Assembly: GCF_020131355.1 (NCBI RefSeq)
Contig: NZ_JAHLEL010000044.1
Span: 310,001-374,000 of the forward strand
Source of the DNA: Pseudonocardia sp. ICBG1293
Lineage (GTDB): Bacteria; Actinomycetota; Actinomycetes; Mycobacteriales; Pseudonocardiaceae
DNA: 64,000 nt
Direction of reading: 5' to 3'
The first letter of the stretch is position 1. Every line of letters begins with the position of its first letter. A program made the position numbers and the translations under genes. This document shows positions 27,216 to 35,468 of this stretch, in pieces. The notes below the pieces were generated by a model. The model ran no database searches. It was given only the letters and a program-made list of their open reading frames with translations, and was not told the origin of the DNA.

Positions 27216-27253
27216 GCGGGGCAGGCTAGCGGCGGCCCGTAGTGTGGACACCT

Positions 27254-27919
27254 GTGAGGTTCCTGCGCCGCTCCGAGAGCTCCGACCAGGCCGGTCAGAC
27301 GGTCGTCGAGCCCCCGGCGGACACGGACGCTGCGGAGACGGAGGACGAGGGCGCGACCCGCTCGCGTCCCCACACCACCCCCGGCAAGGGCCGGGCGACG
27401 CCGAAGCGCCGTGACGCCGAGGGCAGGCGGCGCGGTCCCGCGCCGCCCCCACCGCGCACCCAGCGGGAGGCCGCGAAGCTGGCCCGCGCCACCCGGCCGT
27501 CGAAGGACGAGCGCCGGGCCAAGGCACTGGAGCGCCGCAAGCGGATGGACGCCGGCGACGACCGCGTGCTGCTCCCCCGCGACCGCGGCAAGGTGCGGGC
27601 CCACGTGCGCGACATCGTCGACTCGCGCCCGCACGTCATCGGGCTGTTCCTGCCGCTGGCCGCGCTGGTGCTGGTCGCCGCGCTGATCCAGAACCCGGTG
27701 ATCCAGCAGTACGTCACGCTGTTCACGTTCCTGATGCTGATCGTGATGGTCGTCGAGGGCACGCTGCTGGGCATGCAGGTCCTGAAGAAGGCCCGTGCCA
27801 AGTTCCCCGACGAGGAGATCAAGGGCCTCGGCACCGGGTGGTACGCGTTCTCCCGCGCCACCCAGCCGCGACGCATGCGGGTGCCCAAGCCGCGCGTCAA
27901 GCGCGGCGACGCGGTCTGA
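27254..27919 (+). CDS. DUF3043 membrane protein (Rv2206-like)
   Basis: 221 aa. A long basic, Pro-rich cytoplasmic N-terminus (including TPGKGRATPKRRDAEGRRRG and SKDERRAKALERRKRMDAGDD) precedes two membrane helices (about 128-150 and 155-175) and a basic tail with EEIKGLGTGWYAFSRATQPRRMR. These features match the actinobacterial DUF3043 family. The function is unknown. Its place between glxK and the cobalamin genes is as in M. tuberculosis. Confidence 0.85.
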   Translation: MRFLRRSESSDQAGQTVVEPPADTDAAETEDEGATRSRPHTTPGKGRATPKRRDAEGRRRGPAPPPPRTQREAAKLARATRPSKDERRAKALERRKRMDAGDDRVLLPRDRGKVRAHVRDIVDSRPHVIGLFLPLAALVLVAALIQNPVIQQYVTLFTFLMLIVMVVEGTLLGMQVLKKARAKFPDEEIKGLGTGWYAFSRATQPRRMRVPKPRVKRGDAV

Positions 27920-27941
27920 CACCGTCCGGCGGGCCCTGGGC

Positions 27942-28556
27942 TCAGAGCACCAGCGGCCCGCCGGGCAGGTCCAGCACGGCCTGCAGCGACGGCGTCCGTC
28001 CCGCGACGACCTCGGCCTCCCCACCCGCACCGACCGCGTCGAGCAGTGCGGTCACCCGCTCCGGTTCGGGGTGGGTCAGGCGCAGCGTGCGCAGGCTCGC
28101 CGGGACCGGCAGGTCGGCCGACGGGTGCCGGGTGGCGCCCCAGTCGATGAGGAACGGCAGCACCCCGCCCGCGTCGTCGGGCGGGAACGCCAGCCGCCAC
28201 TCCAGCAGCGTGCCGTCCGGACGGCGGCGCGACATGTCGCGCGCCGGCCCGGGGTCGTGCCCGGCGGCGCGGGCCGCGGCGAGCGCGGTGTCCAGGTCCC
28301 CGACGCGCACCGCCCAGGTGACCAGAGCGGGCGCGGTCAGCGTGTCGATCCGGAAGGGGCGCGGTGCCCCGGGCTCCTCCTGCGCGGGGTCGGGGCCGAC
28401 GACCTCCAGGTAACGGCCCGGCCCGATCCCGGCCAGGCGGTTACGGGTGCCGACACCCGGGTGCGGCCCGCCCTCCAGCGTGTGGAGATGACGTCCGGCC
28501 AGGTCAGCGGCGGTGTCGTCGACGTCGGGGGTGGCCAGGACCAGATGATCGAGCAC
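27942..28556 (-). CDS. VOC-fold protein (glyoxalase-like domain)
   Basis: 204 aa from GTG. It starts VLDHLVLATPDVDDTAADLA and includes GGPHPGVGTRNRLAGIGPGRYLEVVGPD, the usual first module of Glyoxalase_3-type VOC proteins, followed by a second strand-rich half with GVLPFLIDWG. It is probably a metal-dependent lyase or dioxygenase-fold protein of unknown substrate. It is convergent with the DUF3043 gene and divergent from cobUT. Confidence 0.8.
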   Translation of the reverse strand: MLDHLVLATPDVDDTAADLAGRHLHTLEGGPHPGVGTRNRLAGIGPGRYLEVVGPDPAQEEPGAPRPFRIDTLTAPALVTWAVRVGDLDTALAAARAAGHDPGPARDMSRRRPDGTLLEWRLAFPPDDAGGVLPFLIDWGATRHPSADLPVPASLRTLRLTHPEPERVTALLDAVGAGGEAEVVAGRTPSLQAVLDLPGGPLVL

Positions 28557-28589
28557 CTTCGCGACGCTACCGCGGACCGGTAGGACACG

Positions 28590-30545
28590 ATGTGCGGCGT
28601 GACTCCTCCCGTCGAACCGCGGACGCTCGTCCTCGGTGGCACGCGCTCCGGCAAGTCCCGGCACGCCGAGGAACTGCTCGGCGACGACGCGGCGGTCCGC
28701 TACCTCGCGACCGGGCGGCGGATCCCCGGCGACGCCGACTGGGACGCGCGCATCGCCGCGCACGCCGCCCGCCGCCCCGTCCACTGGACCACCGAGGAGG
28801 TGGGCGGCACCGGACTGGCCGCCGCCCTCGCCCGGCCCGGCCCCGTCCTGGTCGACGACCTCGCCACCTGGCTGACCGGGGTCCTCGACGACGCCGGCGC
28901 CTGGGACGCCCCGGTCGTGCCCGCCGCGGTCGACGCCGCGGTCGAGGGGCTGGTCGCCGCGGTCGCCGCGGCGCCGGGGCCGGTGGTGCTGGTCTCCGCC
29001 GAGACCGGGCTGGGTGTGGTTCCGGACACCCGCGCCGGGCGGGTGTTCCGTGACCGGCTGGGCGAGCTGAACGCCGCCGTCGCCCGGGTGTGCGACGACG
29101 TGGTCCTGGTGGTGGCGGGGCGGGCGCTCCCGTTGCCCGCCGCGGGCGCCGGACCGGGCGCCACGACCACACCGGTGGCCGCCACGGGTGGCACCGTCGC
29201 GACCGCGACCCCCGCCGGCCCCGCGACCCCTGCCGGCCCCGCCACTCGCGCCGACCCCGCGACTCCCGCCGACCCCGCCACTCCCGCCACCCTCGTCGGC
29301 CCCGGCGACACCGCCGGCCCCGCCGATGCTCCCGGCGCGGAGGTCCCCGACCCCGACGGTGACGTCGCCGGCACCCCCGCCGGGGTCCCGGGTGCGGTCC
29401 TCCCCGTCACCGGGGCGGCTGCGGGCGACGTCGCCGGTGCCGCCGCGACACCGGCCTCGGTCACCGAGTCCGACGTGGAGATCGTCCCGGTGACCGTCGG
29501 ACGGCCGGACTCCCGCAGCCGCCGGGAGGCCGTCGCACTGGTCGAGGGGCTCGCGATGCCCACCGGCGGGCTCGGCAGGCTCGGCGAGCTGGGCGTCTGG
29601 CTGGCGTCCTGCCAGGGCGCCTGTCCCCCGCAGGCCCCCGTGCGGGCCCGGGTCGTGCTGCTCGCCGCCGACCACGGCATCGCCGCGAACGGCGTCTCGG
29701 CCTACCCGCCGGAGGTCTCCGCGGTGCGCGCCACCGCCGCCGCGGCCGGGCGGTTGCCGGTCACCGTCGCCGCGCGGGCCGCCGGAGCGACCGTGCGGGT
29801 GGTCGACGTCGGGCTCGTCGCCGGGGCGGAGGGGGCCGAGCCGGGCTGGCTCGTCAGCCACGGCACCGGGCGGATCGACCGCGAGGACGCCCTGGACGGC
29901 GAGCGCGCGACCGCGGCGTGGCTGACCGGGCGCCGGCTGGCCGACGCCGAGATCGACGCCGGCGCGGACCTGCTGATCCCGGCGACGCTCGCCGTCGGGG
30001 CGACGACCCCCGCCGCGACGCTCGTCGCCGCGGTCACCGGGGCCGAGCCCGTCGCCGTCGTGGGGCGCGCGTCCGGGATCGACGACCGCGCCTGGATGCG
30101 CAAGGCCGTCGCGATCCGCGACGCGCTCCGCCGGGCCCGCCCGCACCTGCGCGACCCGCTGGCGTTGCTGCGCACCGTCGGCGGCACCGATCTGCTCGTG
30201 CTCGCCGGGTTTCTGGCCCGGGCCGCCGAGCGCAGGGTGCCCGCGGTCCTCGACGGGCTGGCCGTCGGCGCGGCGGCACTGCTGGCCGAGGAGCTGGCCC
30301 CCGGGGCGAAGGACTGGTGGGTCGCCGCACAGCCGTCGACCGAACCGGCCGCGACCCTCGTCCTGGAGCACCTCTCGCTGGTCCCCGTCCTGGACCTCGC
30401 GGTGCGGACCGAGGACGGGACCGCCGCGGTGACGACGCTGCCGCTGCTGGTGGGCGCGGCGCGGCTGCTCGCCGAGACCGGGTCCGCGCAGGACACCGGG
30501 GTGCTCCCGGGGGACGTGACCGCGCCGGCCGGCGCCGGACGGTGA
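28590..30545 (+). CDS. cobUT: CobU-CobT fusion: cobinamide kinase/guanylyltransferase plus DMB phosphoribosyltransferase
   Basis: 651 aa. Residues 1-185 are CobU: P-loop GGTRSGKS at 16-23, an AHAARRP histidine region for the guanylyl intermediate, and ETGLGVVPDTRAGRVFRD. Residues 190-295 are a low-complexity linker rich in PAT repeats. Residues 300-640 are CobT: PTGGLGRLGELGVWLA, AADHGIAANGVSAYP and LDGLAVGAAALLAEELAP. The protein would carry out adenosylcobinamide phosphorylation and guanylylation and make alpha-ribazole phosphate. CobS overlaps its stop codon. GTG at 28599 is an alternative start. Confidence 0.93.
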   Translation: MCGVTPPVEPRTLVLGGTRSGKSRHAEELLGDDAAVRYLATGRRIPGDADWDARIAAHAARRPVHWTTEEVGGTGLAAALARPGPVLVDDLATWLTGVLDDAGAWDAPVVPAAVDAAVEGLVAAVAAAPGPVVLVSAETGLGVVPDTRAGRVFRDRLGELNAAVARVCDDVVLVVAGRALPLPAAGAGPGATTTPVAATGGTVATATPAGPATPAGPATRADPATPADPATPATLVGPGDTAGPADAPGAEVPDPDGDVAGTPAGVPGAVLPVTGAAAGDVAGAAATPASVTESDVEIVPVTVGRPDSRSRREAVALVEGLAMPTGGLGRLGELGVWLASCQGACPPQAPVRARVVLLAADHGIAANGVSAYPPEVSAVRATAAAAGRLPVTVAARAAGATVRVVDVGLVAGAEGAEPGWLVSHGTGRIDREDALDGERATAAWLTGRRLADAEIDAGADLLIPATLAVGATTPAATLVAAVTGAEPVAVVGRASGIDDRAWMRKAVAIRDALRRARPHLRDPLALLRTVGGTDLLVLAGFLARAAERRVPAVLDGLAVGAAALLAEELAPGAKDWWVAAQPSTEPAATLVLEHLSLVPVLDLAVRTEDGTAAVTTLPLLVGAARLLAETGSAQDTGVLPGDVTAPAGAGR

Positions 30546-31399
30546 GCGGACCCCGGCCCCTCGCCGGGCTCGGGCTGGCGGTCAGCTGGCTGACCGTCGT
30601 GCCCGTCCGGGTGCGCACCACCGCCGACGGCGCGCTGCCCGACGGCGTCGCCGCCGCCGCGCTGCGCTGGGCGCCCCTGGTCGGCGCCGGACTCGGCGCG
30701 GCCGGTGGTGCCCTGCTCGTGGTGCTGGTCGCCCTCGGGGTGTCCCCGCTGGTCGCCGGCCTGCTGACGGTCGGGGCGGGCGCACTCGCGACCCGTGGGA
30801 TGCACATCGACGGTCTCGCCGACACCGCCGACGGCCTGGGCAGCTACGGTCCGCCGGAACGGGCGCTGCGGATCATGGCCGACGGCGGGGCGGGACCGTT
30901 CGCCGTCGTCACGCTGCTGGTGGTGCTGGGCGCCCGGGCCGCCGCGCTGGCACAGCTGGTCACCGCGCCGCCGGTGGCGGTGCTCCTGGTGTGCACGCTG
31001 GCCGCGGCGACCGGGCGGGCCGGGTTCTGCTGGGTCGCCCGCCGCGGGACGCCCGCCGCGCGCCCGGGTGGCCTGGGTGCGACGGTCGCCGGGTCGCAGC
31101 CGGTGTGGACGGCACCGCTGTGGTGGGCCGGCCTGGCCGCCGCCGCGGCCACCGCGCTCGTCGTCACCCTCGACCGGGCCGGCGGGCCGCAGCGGTACGC
31201 CTCCGTCCCGGGGGCGGGCCCGGCCGAGGTGGTGCTCGCCGTGACCGGGGCGGTGCTGCTCGCGGCGCTGCTCGTGGTGGGGCTGGCCCGGCACACCCGG
31301 CGGCGGTTCGGCGGGATGAGCGGCGACGTCCTGGGTGCGGCCTGTGAGCTCGGCGGCACCGCGGTCCTCGTCGTCCTGGCGGCAGCGCTGACCGGGTGA
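30542..31399 (+). CDS. cobS: Adenosylcobinamide-GDP ribazoletransferase (cobalamin synthase)
   Basis: 285 aa integral membrane protein whose GTG overlaps the cobUT stop (GTGA). HIDGLADTADGLGSYGPPERALRIM near residue 87 is the metal-binding signature of CobS. Several long hydrophobic helices follow, and RRFGGMSGDVLGAACELG near the end is also conserved. It joins adenosylcobinamide-GDP to alpha-ribazole to finish the lower loop of B12. The B12-dependent dehydratase at 50-55 kb is a likely consumer of the product. Confidence 0.93.
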   Translation: MSGPRPLAGLGLAVSWLTVVPVRVRTTADGALPDGVAAAALRWAPLVGAGLGAAGGALLVVLVALGVSPLVAGLLTVGAGALATRGMHIDGLADTADGLGSYGPPERALRIMADGGAGPFAVVTLLVVLGARAAALAQLVTAPPVAVLLVCTLAAATGRAGFCWVARRGTPAARPGGLGATVAGSQPVWTAPLWWAGLAAAAATALVVTLDRAGGPQRYASVPGAGPAEVVLAVTGAVLLAALLVVGLARHTRRRFGGMSGDVLGAACELGGTAVLVVLAAALTG

Positions 31400-31491
31400 C
31401 CCGCACGGCGTGATCCGGCCGGTCCGGGCGGCCGGCATCGCACGGCCGGGGATCAGCGCCGCCCGGGGATCAGCACCGCAGCTGCGCCGGG

Positions 31492-31552
31492 GATCACCGG
31501 TTGTGGAGCGCAGCGTCCGCGAGGCGGGCGCGACACCCCACAACCGGTGATC
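31492..31552. terminator. Inverted repeat with a 31-nt loop between cobS and ilvE
   Basis: GATCACCGGTTGTGG at 31492-31506 is repeated exactly in inverse at 31538-31552. It lies between two convergent stops and may be a shared terminator, though the loop is long. GGGGATCA also recurs three times just before it. Confidence 0.6.
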
Positions 31553-31571
31553 ACGGGCCGGGCCGGGCCGG

Positions 31572-32693
31572 TCAGACCGACGCGGGGGCCGGGACCAGGG
31601 TGTGCATCCAGCCGTGCGGGTCCGGCGCCGCGCCGCGCTGGATCCTGGTCAGCGCCTCGCGCAGCTGCAGGGTGATCGGGCCGGGCTCACCGTTGCCGAC
31701 GGTCACCTCACCACCGCTGTGTTTGACCGTCCCGATGGGGGTGATGACCGCTGCGGTGCCGCAGCCGAACACCTCGGTCAGGACCCCGCTCGCGGCCCCG
31801 CCGAGCCACTCCTGGCCGGAGATGCGGCGCTCGACCACGGAGATCCCGAGGTCCTTCGCCACCGTGATCAACGAGTCGCGGGTGATGCCGGCGAGCACCG
31901 AGCCGCGCAGGTCCGGCGTCGCGACCTCGACCGAGCCGTCGTCGGAGCGGAAGACGAAGAACAGGTTGTTGGAGCCCATCTCGTCGATCCACTGGCGCTC
32001 CTCGGCGTCGAGGTAGGCGACCTGGGCGCAGCCGTGCTGGGCACCGACCGCCTGCGGCAGCAGCGACGCCGCGTAGTTCCCACCGCACTTGGCGGTGCCG
32101 GTGCCGCCGAGCGCGGCGCGGGTGTACTCGGTCTCCAGCCACACGTCCATCGGCTGGACGCCACCGGCGAAGTACGGCCCGGCGGGCGAGGCGATCACCG
32201 AGTAGAGGTACTCCGAGGACGGCCGCACCCCCAGCCCGACCTCGGTCGCGATCATGAAGGGCCGCAGGTAGAGCGAGTCCTCACCACCGGCCTCGGGCAC
32301 CCACTCGGAGTCGACGGCGAGCAGCTCGGACAGCGAGGCGAGGAACAGCTCCTCGGGGAGCTCGGCCATCGCCAGCCGCCGGGCGGAGCCGGCGAACCGG
32401 GCGGCGTTGGCATCGGGCCGGAACGAGGCGATCGAGCCGTCGGGCTGGCGGTAGGCCTTGAGCCCCTCGAAGATCTCCTGGCCGTAGTGCAGGACCATCG
32501 ACGACGGGTCCAGCGTCATCGGCCCGTAGGGCACGACCGCCGGGTCGTGCCAGCCGGTCCCCGCGGTCCACCGGATCGTGACCATGTGGTCGGTCATGTA
32601 CCGGCCGAAGCCCGGTGCGGCCAGTACGTCGGCGCGCCGCTGCGGGGACGCCGGGGCGGGGTTGCGGGTCACGGAGAACTTCGGCGCGCTCAT
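31572..32693 (-). CDS. ilvE: Branched-chain amino acid aminotransferase
   Basis: 373 aa. Conserved class IV features include LHYGQEIFEGLKAYR, the PLP lysine in GGTGTAKCGGNYAAS, and EMGSNNLFFVF followed by LRGSVLAGITRDSLI. It transfers amino groups between glutamate and the 2-oxo acids of Leu, Ile and Val in the cytoplasm. It occupies the Rv2210c position relative to cobS and gcvT. Confidence 0.95.
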   Translation of the reverse strand: MSAPKFSVTRNPAPASPQRRADVLAAPGFGRYMTDHMVTIRWTAGTGWHDPAVVPYGPMTLDPSSMVLHYGQEIFEGLKAYRQPDGSIASFRPDANAARFAGSARRLAMAELPEELFLASLSELLAVDSEWVPEAGGEDSLYLRPFMIATEVGLGVRPSSEYLYSVIASPAGPYFAGGVQPMDVWLETEYTRAALGGTGTAKCGGNYAASLLPQAVGAQHGCAQVAYLDAEERQWIDEMGSNNLFFVFRSDDGSVEVATPDLRGSVLAGITRDSLITVAKDLGISVVERRISGQEWLGGAASGVLTEVFGCGTAAVITPIGTVKHSGGEVTVGNGEPGPITLQLREALTRIQRGAAPDPHGWMHTLVPAPASV

Positions 32694-32755
32694 GACACGA
32701 ACGGTATCCCCGGCGTCCACCCGGCAGACAGTCGGATTCCCGACCGTCGGACGGG

Positions 32756-33883
32756 TCACCGCACGTGGGAGGGCACCAGGGGCGGCTTCACGACCTCCAC
32801 CGGCAGCGCGCGGCCCCGGACGTCGATCACCAGCGGGTCGCCGACGGCCACCCCGCCCGCGGTGTCGACCAGGGCGAGCGCGATACCGGTGCGCAGCGTC
32901 GGGGAGAACGTCCCCGAGGTGACGACGCCGACCGGCGCGCCGCCCTCGCCGTCGAGGACGGTCATGCCCGCCCGCGGGACACCGCGGCCGGTCGCCCGCA
33001 GCGCCCGCAGGCGCCGCGCCGGGCCCGCCGCGCGCTCGGCGAGCAGGGCGTCCCGGCCCCAGAACGCGGGCTTGTCCCAGCCGACCGCCCAGCTGCTCCC
33101 GGCCTGGACCGGGGTGATCTCGGTGGACAGCTCGTGGCCGTGCAGCGGGTAGCCCATCTCGGTGCGCAGCGTGTCCCGCGCCGCGAGACCGCAGGGCCCG
33201 CCGCCCACGGCCCGGACGGCGTCGAGCAGGGAGTCCCACATCGCCGGGGCCGCCCCGGCAGGGAGGACCACCTCGTAGCCGAGCTCGCCGGTGTAGCCGG
33301 TGCGGCAGATCCGCACACCCCCGTCGGCGAGACCGCCCTCCAGGTCGGTGAACGCCATGTAGTCCAGGTCCGTGACACCCTCGCCGGCGGCACCGAACGC
33401 CGCGGCGAGGGCCTCGGCGGAGCGGGGGCCCTGCACGGCGAGCACCGCGAGCTCGCGGTGGCGGTCGGTGATCGTGACCCCGGGCGGGGCGTCGGCGGCG
33501 AGCGCCGAGACGATCCGGGTCGAGTTCGCGGCGTTCGGGACGAGGAGCAGGTCGTCGTCGGACGCCAGGTAGACGATCATGTCGTCCTCGACGCCGCCGC
33601 GGTCGTCGCAGGCCAGGGTGTACTGGGCGCGGCCCGGGCCGATGCGGCCGAGGTCGTTGGTGAGGCAGGCGTTCAGGTGCGCGGCCGCCCCCGGCCCGGA
33701 GATCGGGACGGTGCCGAGGTGGCTGACGTCGAACAGGCCCGCCGTCTCGCGGACCGACGTGTGCTCGGCGACCGTGCCGCCCGGGTAGGAGATCGGCATC
33801 GACCACCCCCCGAACTCGCCGAGGGTGGCGTCGAGGGCGACGTGCCGGTCGTGCAGCGGGCTGGGCAGGAGCTCGTCGGTCAC
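32756..33883 (-). CDS. gcvT: Glycine cleavage system T protein (aminomethyltransferase)
   Basis: 375 aa from GTG. LFDVSHLGTVPISGPGA, GGVEDDMIVY, LAVLAVQGPRS and CRTGYTGELGYEV are family signatures for folate and aminomethyl-lipoate binding; VGVVTSGTFSPTL marks the C-terminal barrel. It releases ammonia and loads the methylene unit onto tetrahydrofolate from the lipoyl arm of H protein. No gcvP or gcvH is in the window, and no glycine riboswitch fits the 19-bp gap upstream. Its lipoate dependence links it to lipB and lipA nearby. Confidence 0.94.
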   Translation of the reverse strand: MTDELLPSPLHDRHVALDATLGEFGGWSMPISYPGGTVAEHTSVRETAGLFDVSHLGTVPISGPGAAAHLNACLTNDLGRIGPGRAQYTLACDDRGGVEDDMIVYLASDDDLLLVPNAANSTRIVSALAADAPPGVTITDRHRELAVLAVQGPRSAEALAAAFGAAGEGVTDLDYMAFTDLEGGLADGGVRICRTGYTGELGYEVVLPAGAAPAMWDSLLDAVRAVGGGPCGLAARDTLRTEMGYPLHGHELSTEITPVQAGSSWAVGWDKPAFWGRDALLAERAAGPARRLRALRATGRGVPRAGMTVLDGEGGAPVGVVTSGTFSPTLRTGIALALVDTAGGVAVGDPLVIDVRGRALPVEVVKPPLVPSHVR

Positions 33884-33902
33884 GCCCGCGACCCTATCGG
33901 CC

Positions 33903-35261
33903 TCAGGCCGCCTGCTCCTCGGGATCGCTGCGGGGCACCGGATCCTCGGCCGCGGCGCGGGCGCGCGAGCGGGCCGAGACCGCGCACAGCACCCAGCCCG
34001 CGGCGAGCGCCGTGGCCGTCCCGAGGAGCGGCCACAGCGGCATCGACGCGGCGACGACGAGGCACCCCGCCCCACCGGCGACGGCGACCACCGCCGCCCG
34101 CACCGGGCGACCCGGCAGGCGGAGCACCGCCGCGTGCACCATCGCGTGGTGCACCAGGGCCGCCACCACGGTGATCACGATCGCCGTCGTCGCGGACAGC
34201 AGCAGGGTCATGGCCAGGGTCAGCGCGCCGAGAGTCAGGTCGGCCGCCCACGGTGTGCCCCGGGACCCGCCGCGCCCCAGGAACGCGGGCAGCTCCCCCT
34301 CGCGGGACAGCCGGGCGGCCCCGGCCGCGGCCCGCGACAGACCCCCGAGCAGCGCGGCCACGGTCGCGGCGGCGGCCCCGACCCGGACCAGCACCCCGAC
34401 CTGGGCGCTGCTGCTGGTGTCCATCAGGGCGGCCAGCGGTGCCGACGCCGACGCCAGCCCGGACGCACCGAGCCCGCGCAGCAGGGCCGCCGACAGCAGG
34501 AGCAGCAGCAGCGTGGTGATCATGACCGCGAGCGCGGGGGCCCGCCGGATCGCCCGTGCCGGGTCGCGCAGGCCACCCCCGAGCTCGGCGACGCGGGACA
34601 GCCCGGTGAAGGCGAGGACGACGAACCCGGCGGCGGCGAGCACGCCCAGCGGGCCCGGCTCGATCGCGGCCTGCAGCGTGGCCACGGCCGGGTCGTCGGG
34701 CGTCCCGGCGCCGTCGGCCGCGACGCCGGCACCGGTGGCCGCGGCCGGCATCGCCGAGGACAGCACCGCCTGCGGGCCGTCCGAGCTGAGCCCGACCCCG
34801 ATCGCGAGGGTGAGGGCGAGCACCGTGCCCACGACCAGCCCGCGCGAGGCACCGGGCGAGATCCGCACGCCGAAGGCGTTCACCGCGACGACGGCGAGCA
34901 CCGCCACCACCGCGATCGTCACCGGCTGGGTGGGCAGCACGTAGGCGCCGAAGACCAGCGCGGCGGCCGCACCGGCGGCGGCGCGCGAGGTCACCCGCGC
35001 GACCGCGCCCAGGCGCAGTGCCGGGGCGGGCAGGTCGCCGCGGGTCAGCTCCGGCCCCGCCGGACGGGCGAGCGCCAGGTGCGCGGTCGAGCCGACGACG
35101 CCGAGCGCGAGCAGCGCGGCGAGGAGCACCCCGAGCGGGAACCAGGTACCGGCCGACGCGGCCGCCGGGCCGAGCGCGGCGTACAGCCCGGTACCGAACA
35201 TCGCCGACAGGGCGACGACGACCGCGGTGACGGTCGGGATCCGGTACGGGGGGCGCGGCAC
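33903..35261 (-). CDS. APC-superfamily amino acid permease
   Basis: 452 aa with about 12 hydrophobic helices. The N-terminus (PTVTAVVVALSAMFGTGLYAALGPAAASAG) has the unwound GxG ligand-binding helix of APC transporters. FTGLSRVAELGGGLRDPARAIRRA is the conserved helix 6-7 region with the family glutamate. It probably imports an amino acid or related cation by H+ or Na+ symport; the substrate is not predictable. In M. tuberculosis this position (between gcvT and pepB) holds a cyclase instead, so this gene looks lineage-specific. Confidence 0.87.
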   Translation of the reverse strand: MPRPPYRIPTVTAVVVALSAMFGTGLYAALGPAAASAGTWFPLGVLLAALLALGVVGSTAHLALARPAGPELTRGDLPAPALRLGAVARVTSRAAAGAAAALVFGAYVLPTQPVTIAVVAVLAVVAVNAFGVRISPGASRGLVVGTVLALTLAIGVGLSSDGPQAVLSSAMPAAATGAGVAADGAGTPDDPAVATLQAAIEPGPLGVLAAAGFVVLAFTGLSRVAELGGGLRDPARAIRRAPALAVMITTLLLLLLSAALLRGLGASGLASASAPLAALMDTSSSAQVGVLVRVGAAAATVAALLGGLSRAAAGAARLSREGELPAFLGRGGSRGTPWAADLTLGALTLAMTLLLSATTAIVITVVAALVHHAMVHAAVLRLPGRPVRAAVVAVAGGAGCLVVAASMPLWPLLGTATALAAGWVLCAVSARSRARAAAEDPVPRSDPEEQAA

Positions 35262-35468
35262 CCGCTCACCATCCCATCCACCCCTGTGCCGCGCGGCGCC
35301 GCGGGGGTGTCATTACCATCTCGGTCCGGTCTCGTCGGTCGCCCGCCACCCGGCTCCCCACCCGGCCGGCGCAGGGGACGTGTGCGCTGGTCACCCAGGG
35401 TGAGATCAGGCGGCCCGGAGCCACACGTCCGATACCACCGCCCGCGTCCGACCCCGAGGAGTGCCCCC

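Noticed and set aside
28557..28589. Cobalamin riboswitch before cobUT
   Set aside because: The gap is far too short and no B12-box sequence is present; none was seen upstream of the dehydratase operon either.
33884..33902. Glycine riboswitch upstream of gcvT
   Set aside because: Only 19 bp separate gcvT from the upstream gene, which is not enough for the aptamer.
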